From Flavobacteriales bacterium (GTDB lineage: Bacteria; Bacteroidota; Bacteroidia; CAIKAF01): a DNA stretch of 64,000 nucleotides. Position numbers and translations under genes: made by a program. Every line of letters starts with the position of its first letter. The first letter of the stretch is position 1. The notes under the pieces were generated by a model that worked only from the letters and a program-made list of their open reading frames with translations, ran no database searches and was not told the origin of the DNA. The stretch covers positions 17,584-81,583 of the forward strand of contig JAKRSD010000028.1 of assembly GCA_022402535.1 (NCBI GenBank), read 5' to 3'. This document shows positions 54,363-63,835 of this stretch, piece by piece.

Positions 54363-57300
54363 ATGAAAGTTGTATTCTGTTATGCCTTGGCAGCCTTATT
54401 TATGGTGGGCTGTTTTAATGAGTCTCAGGCTCAGGTTACCGAAACTTTTTCTGACGGAGATTTTACCCAAAACCCTGAATGGATAGGAGATACGGGAGAT
54501 TTTGAAGTAAATCCATCCTTTCAGCTCCGGTTGGTTTCAACCGGTACGGATACCTCTTTTCTGGCAACAGAAAATACCTATTCCGGAGAAACCGAGTGGA
54601 ATTTTTGGTTCCGGTTATCTTTTGCCCCATCTGATAATAACAATGTTCGTATTTATCTGATGAGTAATCAGTCCGACTTAAAAGGTTCGTTAAATGGCTA
54701 TTATCTTCGCTATGGCGAAAACGGAAGTGCTGACGGACTGGACCTTTGGAGACAAAATGGGAATACGCTCACTAAAATTATTGACGGTACGCCGAGTCCC
54801 AATGCCGCATTGACCAACCAGTTGGTAAGAGTTAAGGTAATTCGCTCGGCGATAGGCGAGTGGCAACTCTTTGCCGATTACACCGGCGGATATTTTTATC
54901 AATTGCTGGGTTCTGTTACGGATAACACCTATTCTACCCCCAGTTATTTGGGGGTTTGGTGCAGATACACCACTACCAACGCTTCTGGTTTTTATTTTGA
55001 TGACATTTACACAGGACCCATCCTGATAGATACCACACCGCCCGAAGTGCTCTCGGTTTCAGTAATTTCTAACGATTCGTTGGAGGTGCTTTTTTCAGAG
55101 CCCATTACCCAGGCTTCGGCATCTGTTACGGCCAATTATTCTATTGACGGAGGTATCGGTAATCCGCTTGATGCGGTATATTCTGTTTCTGCTCCTGACA
55201 AGGTGATTTTGGTATTAGGCAGTACTTTAACTTCTGAGCAGATTTATACCCTTCAGGTTACATCCGTGCAGGATTTATCGGCCAATACCATGTTGCCATT
55301 CACCGGTCAATTTTCTTATTACGTTCCGCAGCCACGCGATGTGATTATCAACGAAATTATGGCAGATCCCACGCCGGTAGTCGGTTTGCCCGAGGTGGAA
55401 TATGTGGAGCTTCACAACAGAAAACCTTCTCCCATTGATATAACCGGATGGAAAATTCAGGTGGGAACTACGGTGAGAACTCTACCTTCGTCTTTTATTC
55501 CAGCCGATAGTTTTATTGTGCTCACGGTGAATCCCGCTCCTGTAGAGTTTTCAAGTATAAATGGAGTGGGAGTACCATCCTTTCCTTCATTGACCAATGC
55601 GGGAGCCAATATCCAACTATTAACAGCCCAGGATGTATTAATGGATGAAGTAACCTATGATTTATCGTGGTACAGAGATGTCGTAAAAGACGATGGAGGC
55701 TGGTCTTTGGAAAGAATACGTACAAATGATTTTTGCAACGGGGGCTTAAACTGGAATGCATCCCAAAACCCGGCCGGAGGAACTCCGGGAACTCAAAACT
55801 CGGTTTTTGAAACGTCGATACTTCCGTTTTCTGTACTTTCAGTAACGGTAGTAGGTGCTAACGAACTTGAGGTGTTATTCAGTCAGTTTCCCGATCCGCA
55901 ATCGCTTCAGCCTTCTGGGTTTTCGGTTTCTCCTTCATTGGGCAATCCGGATTCTGTAATTTATACATCAGGGAATTCCTGCCGTCTGGTTTTTGGAACA
56001 TTTTTCACAGAATTTTTAGAATATCAACTTACGGTTTCTTCATCAGTTTCGAATTGTGTGGGACAAAATTTGCCCGTTTCAACACCGGCTTTTTCATTTA
56101 TTTACAGCCTTCCCAGACAAAATGATGTGATTATTTCTGAAATCATGGCCGATGAAACCCCTTCTCAGGGGCTTCCGCTACATGAATATGTAGAACTTTT
56201 CAACCGTACGGCCAATCCGGTGAACCTTACGGGTTGGAGTTTTCAGTCGGGAAATAATTCGGTTGTGCTCCCGGTTTTTGTTTTGCAGCCTGGTGCTTAT
56301 GTAACGCTTACTAAATCGGGTGGAGAACTCTTGTTTCCTAATCAGGTGCTCGGTATAGCCTCATTTCCGACGTTAACCAATTCATCGGGTACATTGGTGT
56401 TGCGCAACGCCAATGCTGATTTGATACATTCCGTTTCGTATTCCGACTCTTGGATTCGCGAAAGTTTTAAAAGGGATGGCGGATGGTCCATGGAAATGAT
56501 AGATACCGATAATCCCTGCACAGGTAAAGCTAATTGGACAGCCTCCGTTCATCCTGATGGCGGAACACCGGGGGGCGTAAATTCAGTAAAAGCCTCAAAT
56601 CCTGATTTTATACAGCCTATTCCCATGCGGTTGGGAATACCCGAAAATGATAAGCTTACGGTTTTCTTTTCGGAACCGTTAAGATACACTTCGGTTTCTA
56701 CCGATCGTTTTTTCATTTCCAACGGCATAGGAAATCCGATTGCACTGGAAGTGGAACAGCCTTTTTTACATACTGTTACGCTCACATTTGCCCAGAGTAT
56801 TCTTCCCGATACAGAGTACATGCTACAATATTCCGACAGCATTACCGATTGTGCAGGCAATACAACCGAAATTAAAACCAATCTTTTTTTCCGTTTACCC
56901 GTTCAGGCCGGGCCGGGCGATGTAATTGTGAATGAGGTTTTATTCGATCCGAAAGGAAATGGGCAGGATTTTATTGAGTTTTATAACCGCTCGGAACATG
57001 CGTTGGATATGAGTAAAATGTATTTTGGTTTATATGACTCATTGTTGAAACAGCTTACGGATGTTAAAACGATAAGTAGTCGCTCTGCATTGATCATGCC
57101 TGGCAGTTATCTGGTTTTATCTACCGATATGGAAGATATTTTCTATAATTATTTTACGCAGGACCGCACGGCTTTTTGGAATGTACCCTCCCTGCCTTCC
57201 ATGTCGAATTCTGGGGCGTCTATCGGCATCACCAATGAGGATTTGGTAGTTTTGGACGGCTTTACCTTCACCGATCAATTTCATTTTTCGCTTATCAGTA

Positions 57301-57758
57301 ATAAAGATGGGGTTTCATTGGAAAGAATAAATTTAAACGGCCCCACGCAAAGCCGTTATAATTGGACTTCTGCCTCGGCTTCAGTGGGGTTTGCCACACC
57401 CGGTTATAAAAATTCGCAAAGCGGAATGCCCGCCGAACAGGATGATGTAATTACCCTTTCGCCTGAAGTATTTTCTCCCGATCAGGATGGGGTGGATGAT
57501 GTGCTGTTTATAACCTACGAATTTGAAGAACCGGGCAATGTGATTACCATCCGTATTTTTGACGAAGCCGGCAGACTGATGAAAAACTTAGTTCAAAATG
57601 AATTTTGTGGTACACAGGGTCAGTATGTGTGGGACGGGGCAACTGAAAACGGCATTCGTTCCAAAATAGGAATATACATTGTGGTGGCAGAATGGTATAA
57701 TGCACAAGGCGGAAAAGGCCGGGCCAAAAAAGCGGTAGTTTTAGCCAAAAGATTGTAA
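54363..57758 (+). CDS. large secreted protein with lamin-tail domains and gliding-type C-terminal domain
   Basis: An 1131-residue exported protein. Signal peptide to about residue 23 (SQAQ), a concanavalin-like N-terminal domain to about residue 220, then Ig-like modules (DTTPPEVLSVSV, NDSLEVLFSEP) alternating with at least three lamin-tail domains, each opening with a DVIINEIMAD-type strand (near residues 328, 593 and 856). The end (SPEVFSPDQDGVDDVLFITY, GQYVWDGATENG, KIGIYIVVAEWYN) resembles CHU_C/type B T9SS domains. It is probably a surface or adhesion protein; no enzyme motif is found. Confidence 0.82.
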   Translation: MKVVFCYALAALFMVGCFNESQAQVTETFSDGDFTQNPEWIGDTGDFEVNPSFQLRLVSTGTDTSFLATENTYSGETEWNFWFRLSFAPSDNNNVRIYLMSNQSDLKGSLNGYYLRYGENGSADGLDLWRQNGNTLTKIIDGTPSPNAALTNQLVRVKVIRSAIGEWQLFADYTGGYFYQLLGSVTDNTYSTPSYLGVWCRYTTTNASGFYFDDIYTGPILIDTTPPEVLSVSVISNDSLEVLFSEPITQASASVTANYSIDGGIGNPLDAVYSVSAPDKVILVLGSTLTSEQIYTLQVTSVQDLSANTMLPFTGQFSYYVPQPRDVIINEIMADPTPVVGLPEVEYVELHNRKPSPIDITGWKIQVGTTVRTLPSSFIPADSFIVLTVNPAPVEFSSINGVGVPSFPSLTNAGANIQLLTAQDVLMDEVTYDLSWYRDVVKDDGGWSLERIRTNDFCNGGLNWNASQNPAGGTPGTQNSVFETSILPFSVLSVTVVGANELEVLFSQFPDPQSLQPSGFSVSPSLGNPDSVIYTSGNSCRLVFGTFFTEFLEYQLTVSSSVSNCVGQNLPVSTPAFSFIYSLPRQNDVIISEIMADETPSQGLPLHEYVELFNRTANPVNLTGWSFQSGNNSVVLPVFVLQPGAYVTLTKSGGELLFPNQVLGIASFPTLTNSSGTLVLRNANADLIHSVSYSDSWIRESFKRDGGWSMEMIDTDNPCTGKANWTASVHPDGGTPGGVNSVKASNPDFIQPIPMRLGIPENDKLTVFFSEPLRYTSVSTDRFFISNGIGNPIALEVEQPFLHTVTLTFAQSILPDTEYMLQYSDSITDCAGNTTEIKTNLFFRLPVQAGPGDVIVNEVLFDPKGNGQDFIEFYNRSEHALDMSKMYFGLYDSLLKQLTDVKTISSRSALIMPGSYLVLSTDMEDIFYNYFTQDRTAFWNVPSLPSMSNSGASIGITNEDLVVLDGFTFTDQFHFSLISNKDGVSLERINLNGPTQSRYNWTSASASVGFATPGYKNSQSGMPAEQDDVITLSPEVFSPDQDGVDDVLFITYEFEEPGNVITIRIFDEAGRLMKNLVQNEFCGTQGQYVWDGATENGIRSKIGIYIVVAEWYNAQGGKGRAKKAVVLAKRL

Positions 57759-57771
57759 AGGAAATGAAGGG

Positions 57772-58692
57772 ATGGATTTTGTAACATTGGATTTTGAAAC
57801 GGCTACATCATCGGGCGACAGTCCCTGTGAAATCGGCCTCACTTTCGTGAAAAACGGACAGGTTGAAAAAACATACGGAAGGCTTATCCGCCCTCCTGGA
57901 AACCGATTTGATTTTTGGAACATCAAAGTACACGGAATCCGCCCCGAAGAAGTAGAAAACGAACCGTCATTTGCGGAAGTCTGGGAAGATATTCTGCCGA
58001 TGATTAATAACCGGTTTATGATAGCCCACAACGCTTCGTTTGATTTTGGTGTGCTCAAGAAATCACTGGATGCAAATAAGCTATCATATCCTGTCATTCA
58101 GTATGCGTGCAGTGTGCAGATCAGCAGAAAAGTATGGACCGATTTACCAAAGTATAATCTCAAATATTTGAGCGATTTACATGGTATATCGCTCAACCAC
58201 CACCGGGCAGTGAACGATAGTGAGGCCACGGCATACATCTGTGTAAAAGCATTTGAGGAATCCTCTGTACACAAACCTGAAGAAATAGAAACAAAGTTGC
58301 ATGCCGGGCTGAAAAAATTCGGAGAGCCGGTTATTCCTTCATTTCGCAGTCAGATGCGAAGTCTTCAGAAACAACGATATCCGGTTAAGGCTGAGCCCTC
58401 AGCAATCCGACGCCCGGGACACCCATTTTACGGTAAAAAGGTGGTGTTTACGGGAACTCTTTCCTCCATGAATAGACTCGAAGCGCTTCAGGAAATACTG
58501 AATTTGGGCGGAATTCCCGAAGAAAAAGTAGAACCCGATACTGATTTTTTGATATTGGGAAAAGAGCGTACAGATAAATCCGGAAAACCTTCCTTAAGTC
58601 AGAAGCTCAGAAAATCACTCGAATTTACGGCAAAAGGTTTTCCTATCAGGGTGCTTAGCGAACGTGAGTTTTTCGAAATTTTGAAAAGCTGA
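57772..58692 (+). CDS. DEDDh exonuclease with C-terminal BRCT domain
   Basis: A 306-residue protein of the DNA polymerase III epsilon type. Residues 1-170 hold the exonuclease motifs: Asp7 and Glu9 in LDFETA, HNASFDFGVL, and HHRAVNDSEATAY. Residues about 215-306 form a BRCT domain (GKKVVFTGTLSSMNRLEALQ, VEPDTDFLILGKE). Such combinations act in DNA repair or proofreading. It begins 13 bases after the surface-protein gene, and its stop codon abuts the convergent SDR gene with no gap. Confidence 0.9.
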   Translation: MDFVTLDFETATSSGDSPCEIGLTFVKNGQVEKTYGRLIRPPGNRFDFWNIKVHGIRPEEVENEPSFAEVWEDILPMINNRFMIAHNASFDFGVLKKSLDANKLSYPVIQYACSVQISRKVWTDLPKYNLKYLSDLHGISLNHHRAVNDSEATAYICVKAFEESSVHKPEEIETKLHAGLKKFGEPVIPSFRSQMRSLQKQRYPVKAEPSAIRRPGHPFYGKKVVFTGTLSSMNRLEALQEILNLGGIPEEKVEPDTDFLILGKERTDKSGKPSLSQKLRKSLEFTAKGFPIRVLSEREFFEILKS

Positions 58693-59367
58693 TTACGGAA
58701 CAGATACCGATACGGGTAATGTTTTTCCGTTGAAAAAGCGATGACCGTTCAGAACAAAATCATATATAAAATCAGCCATTTCGTCCGGATTTAAAGGCGC
58801 TTTATAACCGGGAAAAGCTTCGGCCAACATTTCGGTATTTACGGAACCCAAAGCCAGGCAGTTTACCCGTATATCCAAGGTTTTCAGTTCTTCGGCCAAA
58901 CATTCGGTAAGTATGCCCAATGCTCCTTTGGAAGCGCTGTAAGCGCTCAATCCGGGAAACTTCATACTTCCCTGAAAACCGCCCATACTGCCTATATGTA
59001 CAATATGGCTTCCGGATGCCATAAATGGAATCAACTGCTGGGTCATCAAAAACGGATTGAAAAAATTGACCTGAAACAGCTCTTTTACCTCTTCTTCGGA
59101 GTAATCACCGAAAGGTTTATTAATTAATACGGCTGCATTATGTATTACGGCATTTAATTTTATAGGTTCAAGCGCTTTTAAAAGTTCCGTAAAATCCACT
59201 TTATCTGAAGTAGTATTTACTGAGACAGAAATAAGTCTATCATGCGCAAAGCGCGGAAATGCAGATCGGGTGGTTCCTACAACCGTAATATTTTCATCCT
59301 GCAATAAACGCTTTGCCAGAGAGGCTCCCAAGCCGCGACCGATTCCCGTAATTAAAATAAACTTCAT
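58693..59367 (-). CDS. short-chain dehydrogenase/reductase
   Basis: A 224-residue NAD(P)-dependent Rossmann enzyme: ITGIGRGLGASLAKRL for the cofactor, HNAAVL for the NNAG position, and the catalytic YSASKGAL (Tyr-x3-Lys) with Ser in HIGSMGGF. Substrate cannot be told. Single gene, divergent from the CDF transporter with 57 bases between the starts. Confidence 0.9.
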   Translation of the reverse strand: MKFILITGIGRGLGASLAKRLLQDENITVVGTTRSAFPRFAHDRLISVSVNTTSDKVDFTELLKALEPIKLNAVIHNAAVLINKPFGDYSEEEVKELFQVNFFNPFLMTQQLIPFMASGSHIVHIGSMGGFQGSMKFPGLSAYSASKGALGILTECLAEELKTLDIRVNCLALGSVNTEMLAEAFPGYKAPLNPDEMADFIYDFVLNGHRFFNGKTLPVSVSVP

Positions 59368-59424
59368 GCTTTATGTAGGCATTAATATGAAATACGGCCG
59401 AAAAGTAAGAAATTAGCGCCGCAC

Positions 59425-60372
59425 ATGGGTCATCATCACGCACATCATCATTCCGGACATTCGCATCATGACCATCATACGCATGAGCATGGTGGCGAAA
59501 AAGTGACCAAAGATTTGTGGATTGCATTCCTTTTGAATCTTACATTCACCATTTTAGAATTTATAGGCGGATTTTTTTCCAATTCTATGGCCGTGATGAC
59601 CGATGCCGTTCACGATTTGGGCGATACTGTGGCCATAGGCAGTGCGCTTTTTTTAGAAAAATACAGCACACGAGGCAGAGACACGCTATATTCCTACGGT
59701 TATCGAAGGTATTCCCCAATGGCGGCTTTCATCAACGGTATCATTTTGATAATCGGTTCTGTAATCATGCTCAGTCATGCCATCCCGGCCATTTTTAATC
59801 CGTCAGAAGTAAAACCTGATATCATGTTGGGCATGGCCATATTGGGTATTATTTTCAACGGATTGGCAGTGCTCCGTCTCAGACATGGTCATGCGCACAG
59901 CCACGGCACATCGCACAACCGGAATGTGGTCATGCTGCATCTGATGGAAGATGTATTGGGATGGGTGGCCGTTTTAATCGGAAGCCTTGTTATCCGATTT
60001 ACGGGTTGGCATATCTTAGACCCGATTCTTTCGGTAGCCATTGCATTGTATATTTTATTCAATGCCGTGAAAGGGGTTTGGGCCATAGGCAAAATATTTT
60101 TACAGACCGTACCCGATAAACAACTTATACAACGCTTGGAAACACAACTGAAAGCTATCCCCGGAGTGAAAAATGTTCATGATTTACATGCCTGGACTAT
60201 GGATGGTAATTACCATGTGATAACGGTTCATCTTTTACCCGAAAAGGGAACATTGGCCGAAGATTGGCGAAGAATTCAACAGGAAACGGCAAACATTATG
60301 CAGGCCGAAAAGGTAAAGCATTATACCATTCAGATTGATATGGATTCCGAATGTGCATTCGGGGACTGTTGA
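59425..60372 (+). CDS. cation diffusion facilitator (zinc/metal exporter)
   Basis: A 315-residue inner-membrane metal/proton antiporter. The N-terminus is very histidine-rich (GHHHAHHHSGHSHHDHHTHE), followed by six helices with the metal site in AVHDLGDTVAIGSALFLEK and LHLMEDVLGWVAV, a second His cluster (HGHAHSHGTSHN) in the cytoplasmic loop, and a C-terminal regulatory domain (IPGVKNVHDLHAWTMDGNYH). The pattern is that of zinc exporters (CzcD/ZitB type). No metal regulator is adjacent. Confidence 0.93.
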   Translation: MGHHHAHHHSGHSHHDHHTHEHGGEKVTKDLWIAFLLNLTFTILEFIGGFFSNSMAVMTDAVHDLGDTVAIGSALFLEKYSTRGRDTLYSYGYRRYSPMAAFINGIILIIGSVIMLSHAIPAIFNPSEVKPDIMLGMAILGIIFNGLAVLRLRHGHAHSHGTSHNRNVVMLHLMEDVLGWVAVLIGSLVIRFTGWHILDPILSVAIALYILFNAVKGVWAIGKIFLQTVPDKQLIQRLETQLKAIPGVKNVHDLHAWTMDGNYHVITVHLLPEKGTLAEDWRRIQQETANIMQAEKVKHYTIQIDMDSECAFGDC

Positions 60373-60377
60373 TGAAA

Positions 60378-62498
60378 TTACTGCACCAGCGTCATCTCCG
60401 AAATCAGTCGATCGGCATTTCCCCACTTTTCAATTACCCATAATACATAGCGGATATCGCAGGTAATATTGCGGCATCTTTCGGGGTCAAACATCACATC
60501 GCTCATGGTGCTTTCCCACGAACGGTCAAAGTTGATTCCAATCAAATGTCCGTCGGCATTCAATACAGGGCTTCCTGAATTTCCTCCTGTTGTGTGATTA
60601 GAAGCAGTAAAAGCTACAGGAAGCGTTCCGTTTGATTCATATCTTCCGAAATCTTTGGTGCGCAATAAGCGGAGTAACTTATCATCTAAATCAAATTCTT
60701 CATCACCGGGTACATATTTTTCCAGAATTCCCTGAGCGGTGGTAAACGGCAGATAAAACTTTCCATCCACAGGCTCATAACCTTCTACTTTGCCATAAGT
60801 AACGCGCAGGGTGCTGTTGGCATCGGGCCAGTATTTTCTGTCGTTGGGTAATAATTTCATCAAACCGGCCATAAACAGCCCCATATTTTTGTCAATGGCT
60901 TCCGCTTGCGATTCATAAGTGGGAATTACTTTGTCCAGAAAAGTGGAATACATGGATCTCATAAACTGATAAACGGGGTCTTTCTTCATATTTTTTGCCG
61001 TTTTGGCATTCCATCCCGATAATGTGTTTTCAAGTCCGGCCTGAGAGGAAAATACGCTTTTCCCATACACCTCATCGGCCCATTGAGCATAATTGTCTTT
61101 GTAACGGTTTTGTGAGGCTTTAATGGCATCGGGCAGAAATGAGGCCGGAATTTCTTTTAAGAAAATAGGCATCAGTACAGTGAATATTTTTTTATCGGTT
61201 GCTAAGTCCCAGTTTTTATAAAATCCGGCGGCTCCCTTTTTGAGTTTTTCCACATCCTCTTTAGCGTCTGGCGTATTCACGATTTTTTCAAAATTTCTCG
61301 CGTATCGGAAAATTTCCGGGCCAAAAATCAGAAATTCAACATACAGGTCGTAGCCCTTATTGTATTCCGCATTTTGGGTGTATAATTCAGAAATTCTTCC
61401 TAAAACAGGCTCAAATTCAGTTCCTTTTGCTTTCTGTGCAAATTTCGCATCCACGGCTTTTTTTACTTCCAGTGCATTCAGCCGGCGAAGTCCCTTACCT
61501 TCTCCAATCCATTTTTTATAAGCATTGCTGATTCTGGCCTGTTTTGCCGCATAGCGGATTCTCAAATCATCGCTTTGGCGCATGGTTTCACCTATAACAG
61601 CCAAAGAAGCTTCGCGCATTTTAACCCGCATGGGGTTTTGCACATTCATAATATAATCTACCGCCACGGCAGGAAGATATTGCGTAGTGCGACCCGGAAA
61701 GCCGTACACCATGGTAAAATCGCCCTCTTTGATTCCTTTCAGGGAAACGGATAAATGTTTTTTGGGAACGTATGGTACGTTTTCGGCAGAATAAGCCGCC
61801 GGTTTGTTGTTTTTATCGGCATAAATCCTAAAAACGGAAAAATCGCCCGTGTGACGGGGCCATACCCAGTTGTCGGTATCTCCTCCGAATTTTCCTACTC
61901 CCGCAGGTGGTGCAAAAACCAAACGCACATCTTTAAAAGTTTCCGTTCCGATTAAAATATATTGATTGCCGTATGCAAACGATTTTACCTGTAATTCTAT
62001 GCCTGATTCTTTAGGGTATTCACTGATTAATTTTTGAATGGCGGCTTTCACTTTTTTCTCACGGTCTGCATCCTGAAAAGTAATGCCCTGTAATATTTTG
62101 TCGGTTACATCTTCCATAAAGGCAATGCGGGTGGCGGTTAATCCTTCGTTGGGAAGTTCATCTTTTATTGTTTTGGCCACAAAACCATCTTTCAGGTAAT
62201 CGTTTTTCACCGAACTGTGAAACTGAATCTGGCTGAATCCACAGTGGTGATTGGTTAATAAAAGCCCCTGTGAGGAAATGATTTCAGAAGTACATCCGCC
62301 CCCAAAAATAAAAATGGCATCTTTTAAGGATACTTTGTTCACGGAGTAAATATCCTCGGCACTGATTCGCATGCCCATGCTTTTCATTTCGGGTTCATTG
62401 AGGGTTTTTAGCATAAAAGGAAGCCACATACCTTCTACGGCCCACAAACGGAAACTGACATGACATATTAAAAAAAGAATAAGTGCACTTTTTTTCAT
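60378..62498 (-). CDS. S46 family dipeptidyl peptidase, DPP11-like
   Basis: A 706-residue periplasmic peptidase with a signal peptide (RLWAVEG). The chymotrypsin-like catalytic residues are visible: His85 in LLTNHHCG, Asp in the FGGDTDNWVWPRHTGDF region, and Ser641 in TGGNSGSPVL. Eighteen residues after the serine is Arg659 (NFDRSWE). In Porphyromonas DPP11 an arginine at this spot gives Asp/Glu specificity, whereas DPP7 has glycine, so I predict acidic P1 preference. S46 enzymes supply dipeptides to organisms that feed on peptides. Single gene, convergent with the CDF gene. Confidence 0.92.
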   Translation of the reverse strand: MKKSALILFLICHVSFRLWAVEGMWLPFMLKTLNEPEMKSMGMRISAEDIYSVNKVSLKDAIFIFGGGCTSEIISSQGLLLTNHHCGFSQIQFHSSVKNDYLKDGFVAKTIKDELPNEGLTATRIAFMEDVTDKILQGITFQDADREKKVKAAIQKLISEYPKESGIELQVKSFAYGNQYILIGTETFKDVRLVFAPPAGVGKFGGDTDNWVWPRHTGDFSVFRIYADKNNKPAAYSAENVPYVPKKHLSVSLKGIKEGDFTMVYGFPGRTTQYLPAVAVDYIMNVQNPMRVKMREASLAVIGETMRQSDDLRIRYAAKQARISNAYKKWIGEGKGLRRLNALEVKKAVDAKFAQKAKGTEFEPVLGRISELYTQNAEYNKGYDLYVEFLIFGPEIFRYARNFEKIVNTPDAKEDVEKLKKGAAGFYKNWDLATDKKIFTVLMPIFLKEIPASFLPDAIKASQNRYKDNYAQWADEVYGKSVFSSQAGLENTLSGWNAKTAKNMKKDPVYQFMRSMYSTFLDKVIPTYESQAEAIDKNMGLFMAGLMKLLPNDRKYWPDANSTLRVTYGKVEGYEPVDGKFYLPFTTAQGILEKYVPGDEEFDLDDKLLRLLRTKDFGRYESNGTLPVAFTASNHTTGGNSGSPVLNADGHLIGINFDRSWESTMSDVMFDPERCRNITCDIRYVLWVIEKWGNADRLISEMTLVQ

Positions 62499-62572
62499 GA
62501 TGAAATATTTTGGATGAACAAAGAAAGAAAATTAACCGTAAACTCTGGACTGATTTGGTTTTCAGAATAATG

Positions 62573-63469
62573 TTAAACCGAGTGTTTTATGAATAAATCC
62601 CTAATTTCCACAAAGTGGTCTGAAGGACCGTCTTTATGTGTAAGGATATTCAAATGATTGTAATCATGAAGATTTCCCTGCTTTTTGCTTAACACACGAA
62701 CCTGAAGATTCGGTTGGTATCCCAGTTCATTGGCCAGTCGATTCACATCATCAGGATGTCCGAGTAACCTGTCTTTTATTCCTGTATACATGTAAATAGG
62801 AGGAAGTACAATTTTTTGCAATGCTTCTGCATAATTAAAACGGGTTTCGGGATCAATCCAATGCTTTGAATATACCCATTTGTTAATTTGAAAATATAAG
62901 GTAGAAGGTTCATTTTCTGAACCCATTTTTAACTTTTTGGCCGGCAGGTATCCATAAATCCAGGTCATTATGGAACCAATCAGGCTCCAGCCTAAATCAA
63001 TGGTTTTGAATTTTTCCCAGTTGCGAATGCCAATTCTTCGCTTTGTGCCCAGGAAAATCATGCTTTTAATATTCCACTTTTTATGAAACAGTGCGTAAGC
63101 ACTTAGTAAAAGAACACCTCCCCAGGAATGTGCTCCCAAATGTATGGCATCCGATCCGCTGAGTTCTTTTACTTTTTCAATCAAAAGTGGAATTTCCTCA
63201 AGAATGGTATTGGTCTGGCTTACTGTTGATTTTCGGGAAACCGATGGTGTGGATTCACCTTTTCCTCTAAGGTCGGCTACAAACACATCAAAACCCTGTT
63301 GTGCAAGAAAAGGCGCAAAGCCTTTACCCGAACGGCTGTAGAATATTTTCCCGTCTTCTATGCTTCCGTGTATCAATAAAATAGTAGGATATATGGATGT
63401 TTTATCTGAAAATCTATGTAGGGCTATTTTATCCGTGTGTAAATTACAATGAATCGTCTCTTTTTTCAT
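62573..63469 (-). CDS. alpha/beta hydrolase
   Basis: A 298-residue alpha/beta-hydrolase. The oxyanion-hole strand LLIHGSIEDG, the nucleophile elbow LGAHSWGGVL (Ser near residue 119), the acid in GIKDRLLGHPDD and a C-terminal His (NLHDYNHLN) are present. No signal peptide. Substrate unknown. Its ATG lies only five bases below a -7 element. Confidence 0.85.
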   Translation of the reverse strand: MKKETIHCNLHTDKIALHRFSDKTSIYPTILLIHGSIEDGKIFYSRSGKGFAPFLAQQGFDVFVADLRGKGESTPSVSRKSTVSQTNTILEEIPLLIEKVKELSGSDAIHLGAHSWGGVLLLSAYALFHKKWNIKSMIFLGTKRRIGIRNWEKFKTIDLGWSLIGSIMTWIYGYLPAKKLKMGSENEPSTLYFQINKWVYSKHWIDPETRFNYAEALQKIVLPPIYMYTGIKDRLLGHPDDVNRLANELGYQPNLQVRVLSKKQGNLHDYNHLNILTHKDGPSDHFVEIRDLFIKHSV

Positions 63470-63474
63470 GCGTG

Positions 63475-63482
63475 CAAAGATA
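63475..63482 (-). promoter_or_regulatory. -7 promoter element of the alpha/beta hydrolase gene
   Basis: TATCTTTG on the minus strand, exact TAnnTTTG match, five bases before the ATG at 63469; a leaderless or nearly leaderless transcript is implied. Confidence 0.55.
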
Positions 63483-63541
63483 CCTCTGTAAATTTCACCT
63501 ACGTTTTTAGCACTCTATTGCACCCAAAAATTAGGGCAATA

Positions 63542-63565
63542 GTGTTAAAAGTATAATTTTAACAC
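63542..63565. repeat. perfect nine-base inverted repeat
   Basis: GTGTTAAAA (63542-63550) and TTTTAACAC (63557-63565) around GTATAA. Just upstream (63509-63545) is a second, bulged stem built from AGCACTCTATTGC and GCAATAGTGTT. They lie between the hydrolase promoter and the first small-RNA unit; an operator or a protective stem is possible. Confidence 0.4.
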
Positions 63566-63583
63566 ATGCCTAAATGTAAGATT

Positions 63584-63659
63584 ATCAGTTGTTTTTTTGC
63601 CATTTGTTAAAAACTGTAAAAAATGTCCAAGGCCTTTTCATTCTCTACAAATAGTTTTG
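63584..63659 (+). promoter_or_regulatory. control region of the first small-RNA unit
   Basis: ATCAGT (63584-63589), ten bases, CCATTTGTTAAAA (63600-63612), then a -7 element TAGTTTTG (63652-63659). The same boxes recur with identical spacing 252 bases downstream. The upstream boxes sit where an activator would bind. Confidence 0.55.
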
Positions 63660-63692
63660 CTTTTGTATTTGGAACCCACAATCTGTAGAACA

Positions 63693-63747
63693 GATTTACA
63701 ATACTCAGGGACTTCCAGAAAAGATTAGGGCTGATTGGAGAGGTTCG
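63693..63747 (+). repeat. 55-base direct repeat, copy 1
   Basis: Identical to 63946-64000 at all 55 positions. Flanking sequence on the left has diverged between the copies, apart from the promoter boxes, so the core is either under strong selection or kept alike by gene conversion. Confidence 0.97.
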
Positions 63748-63772
63748 TTGCCAGACGGACCTCTCTTTTTTT
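63738..63772 (+). terminator. intrinsic terminator of the first small-RNA unit
   Basis: GAGAGGTTCGT (63738-63748) pairs with ACGGACCTCTC (63755-63765) over 11 positions with one G-T wobble, around a TGCCAG loop, followed by a run of seven T. Confidence 0.92.
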
Positions 63773-63835
63773 GTCCGTTTACGTACCTGTTAATTGCCTG
63801 CAGATTGAAAATTTATGTGATTTAAGTATCTTAAT

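Larger units (their letters stand above)
63666..63772 (+). ncRNA. predicted small RNA, first copy of a tandem pair
   Basis: No open frame of note. From the -7 element a transcript of about 107 bases would start near 63666 and stop at the terminator at 63772. Its 5' part holds a hairpin AATCTG-TAGAA-CAGATT (63680-63696). From 63693 to 63747 it contains a 55-base core repeated without a single change at 63946, and the last ten bases of the core begin the terminator stem. Start, size and existence of the RNA are inferred from promoter, terminator and conservation; no known RNA family is recognised. Confidence 0.55.

Noticed and set aside
63666..63772. The end-of-window RNA as 6S RNA, SRP RNA or tmRNA
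   Set aside because: It is too short for 6S or tmRNA, lacks the GGAAG/GCAG SRP loop, and occurs in tandem.
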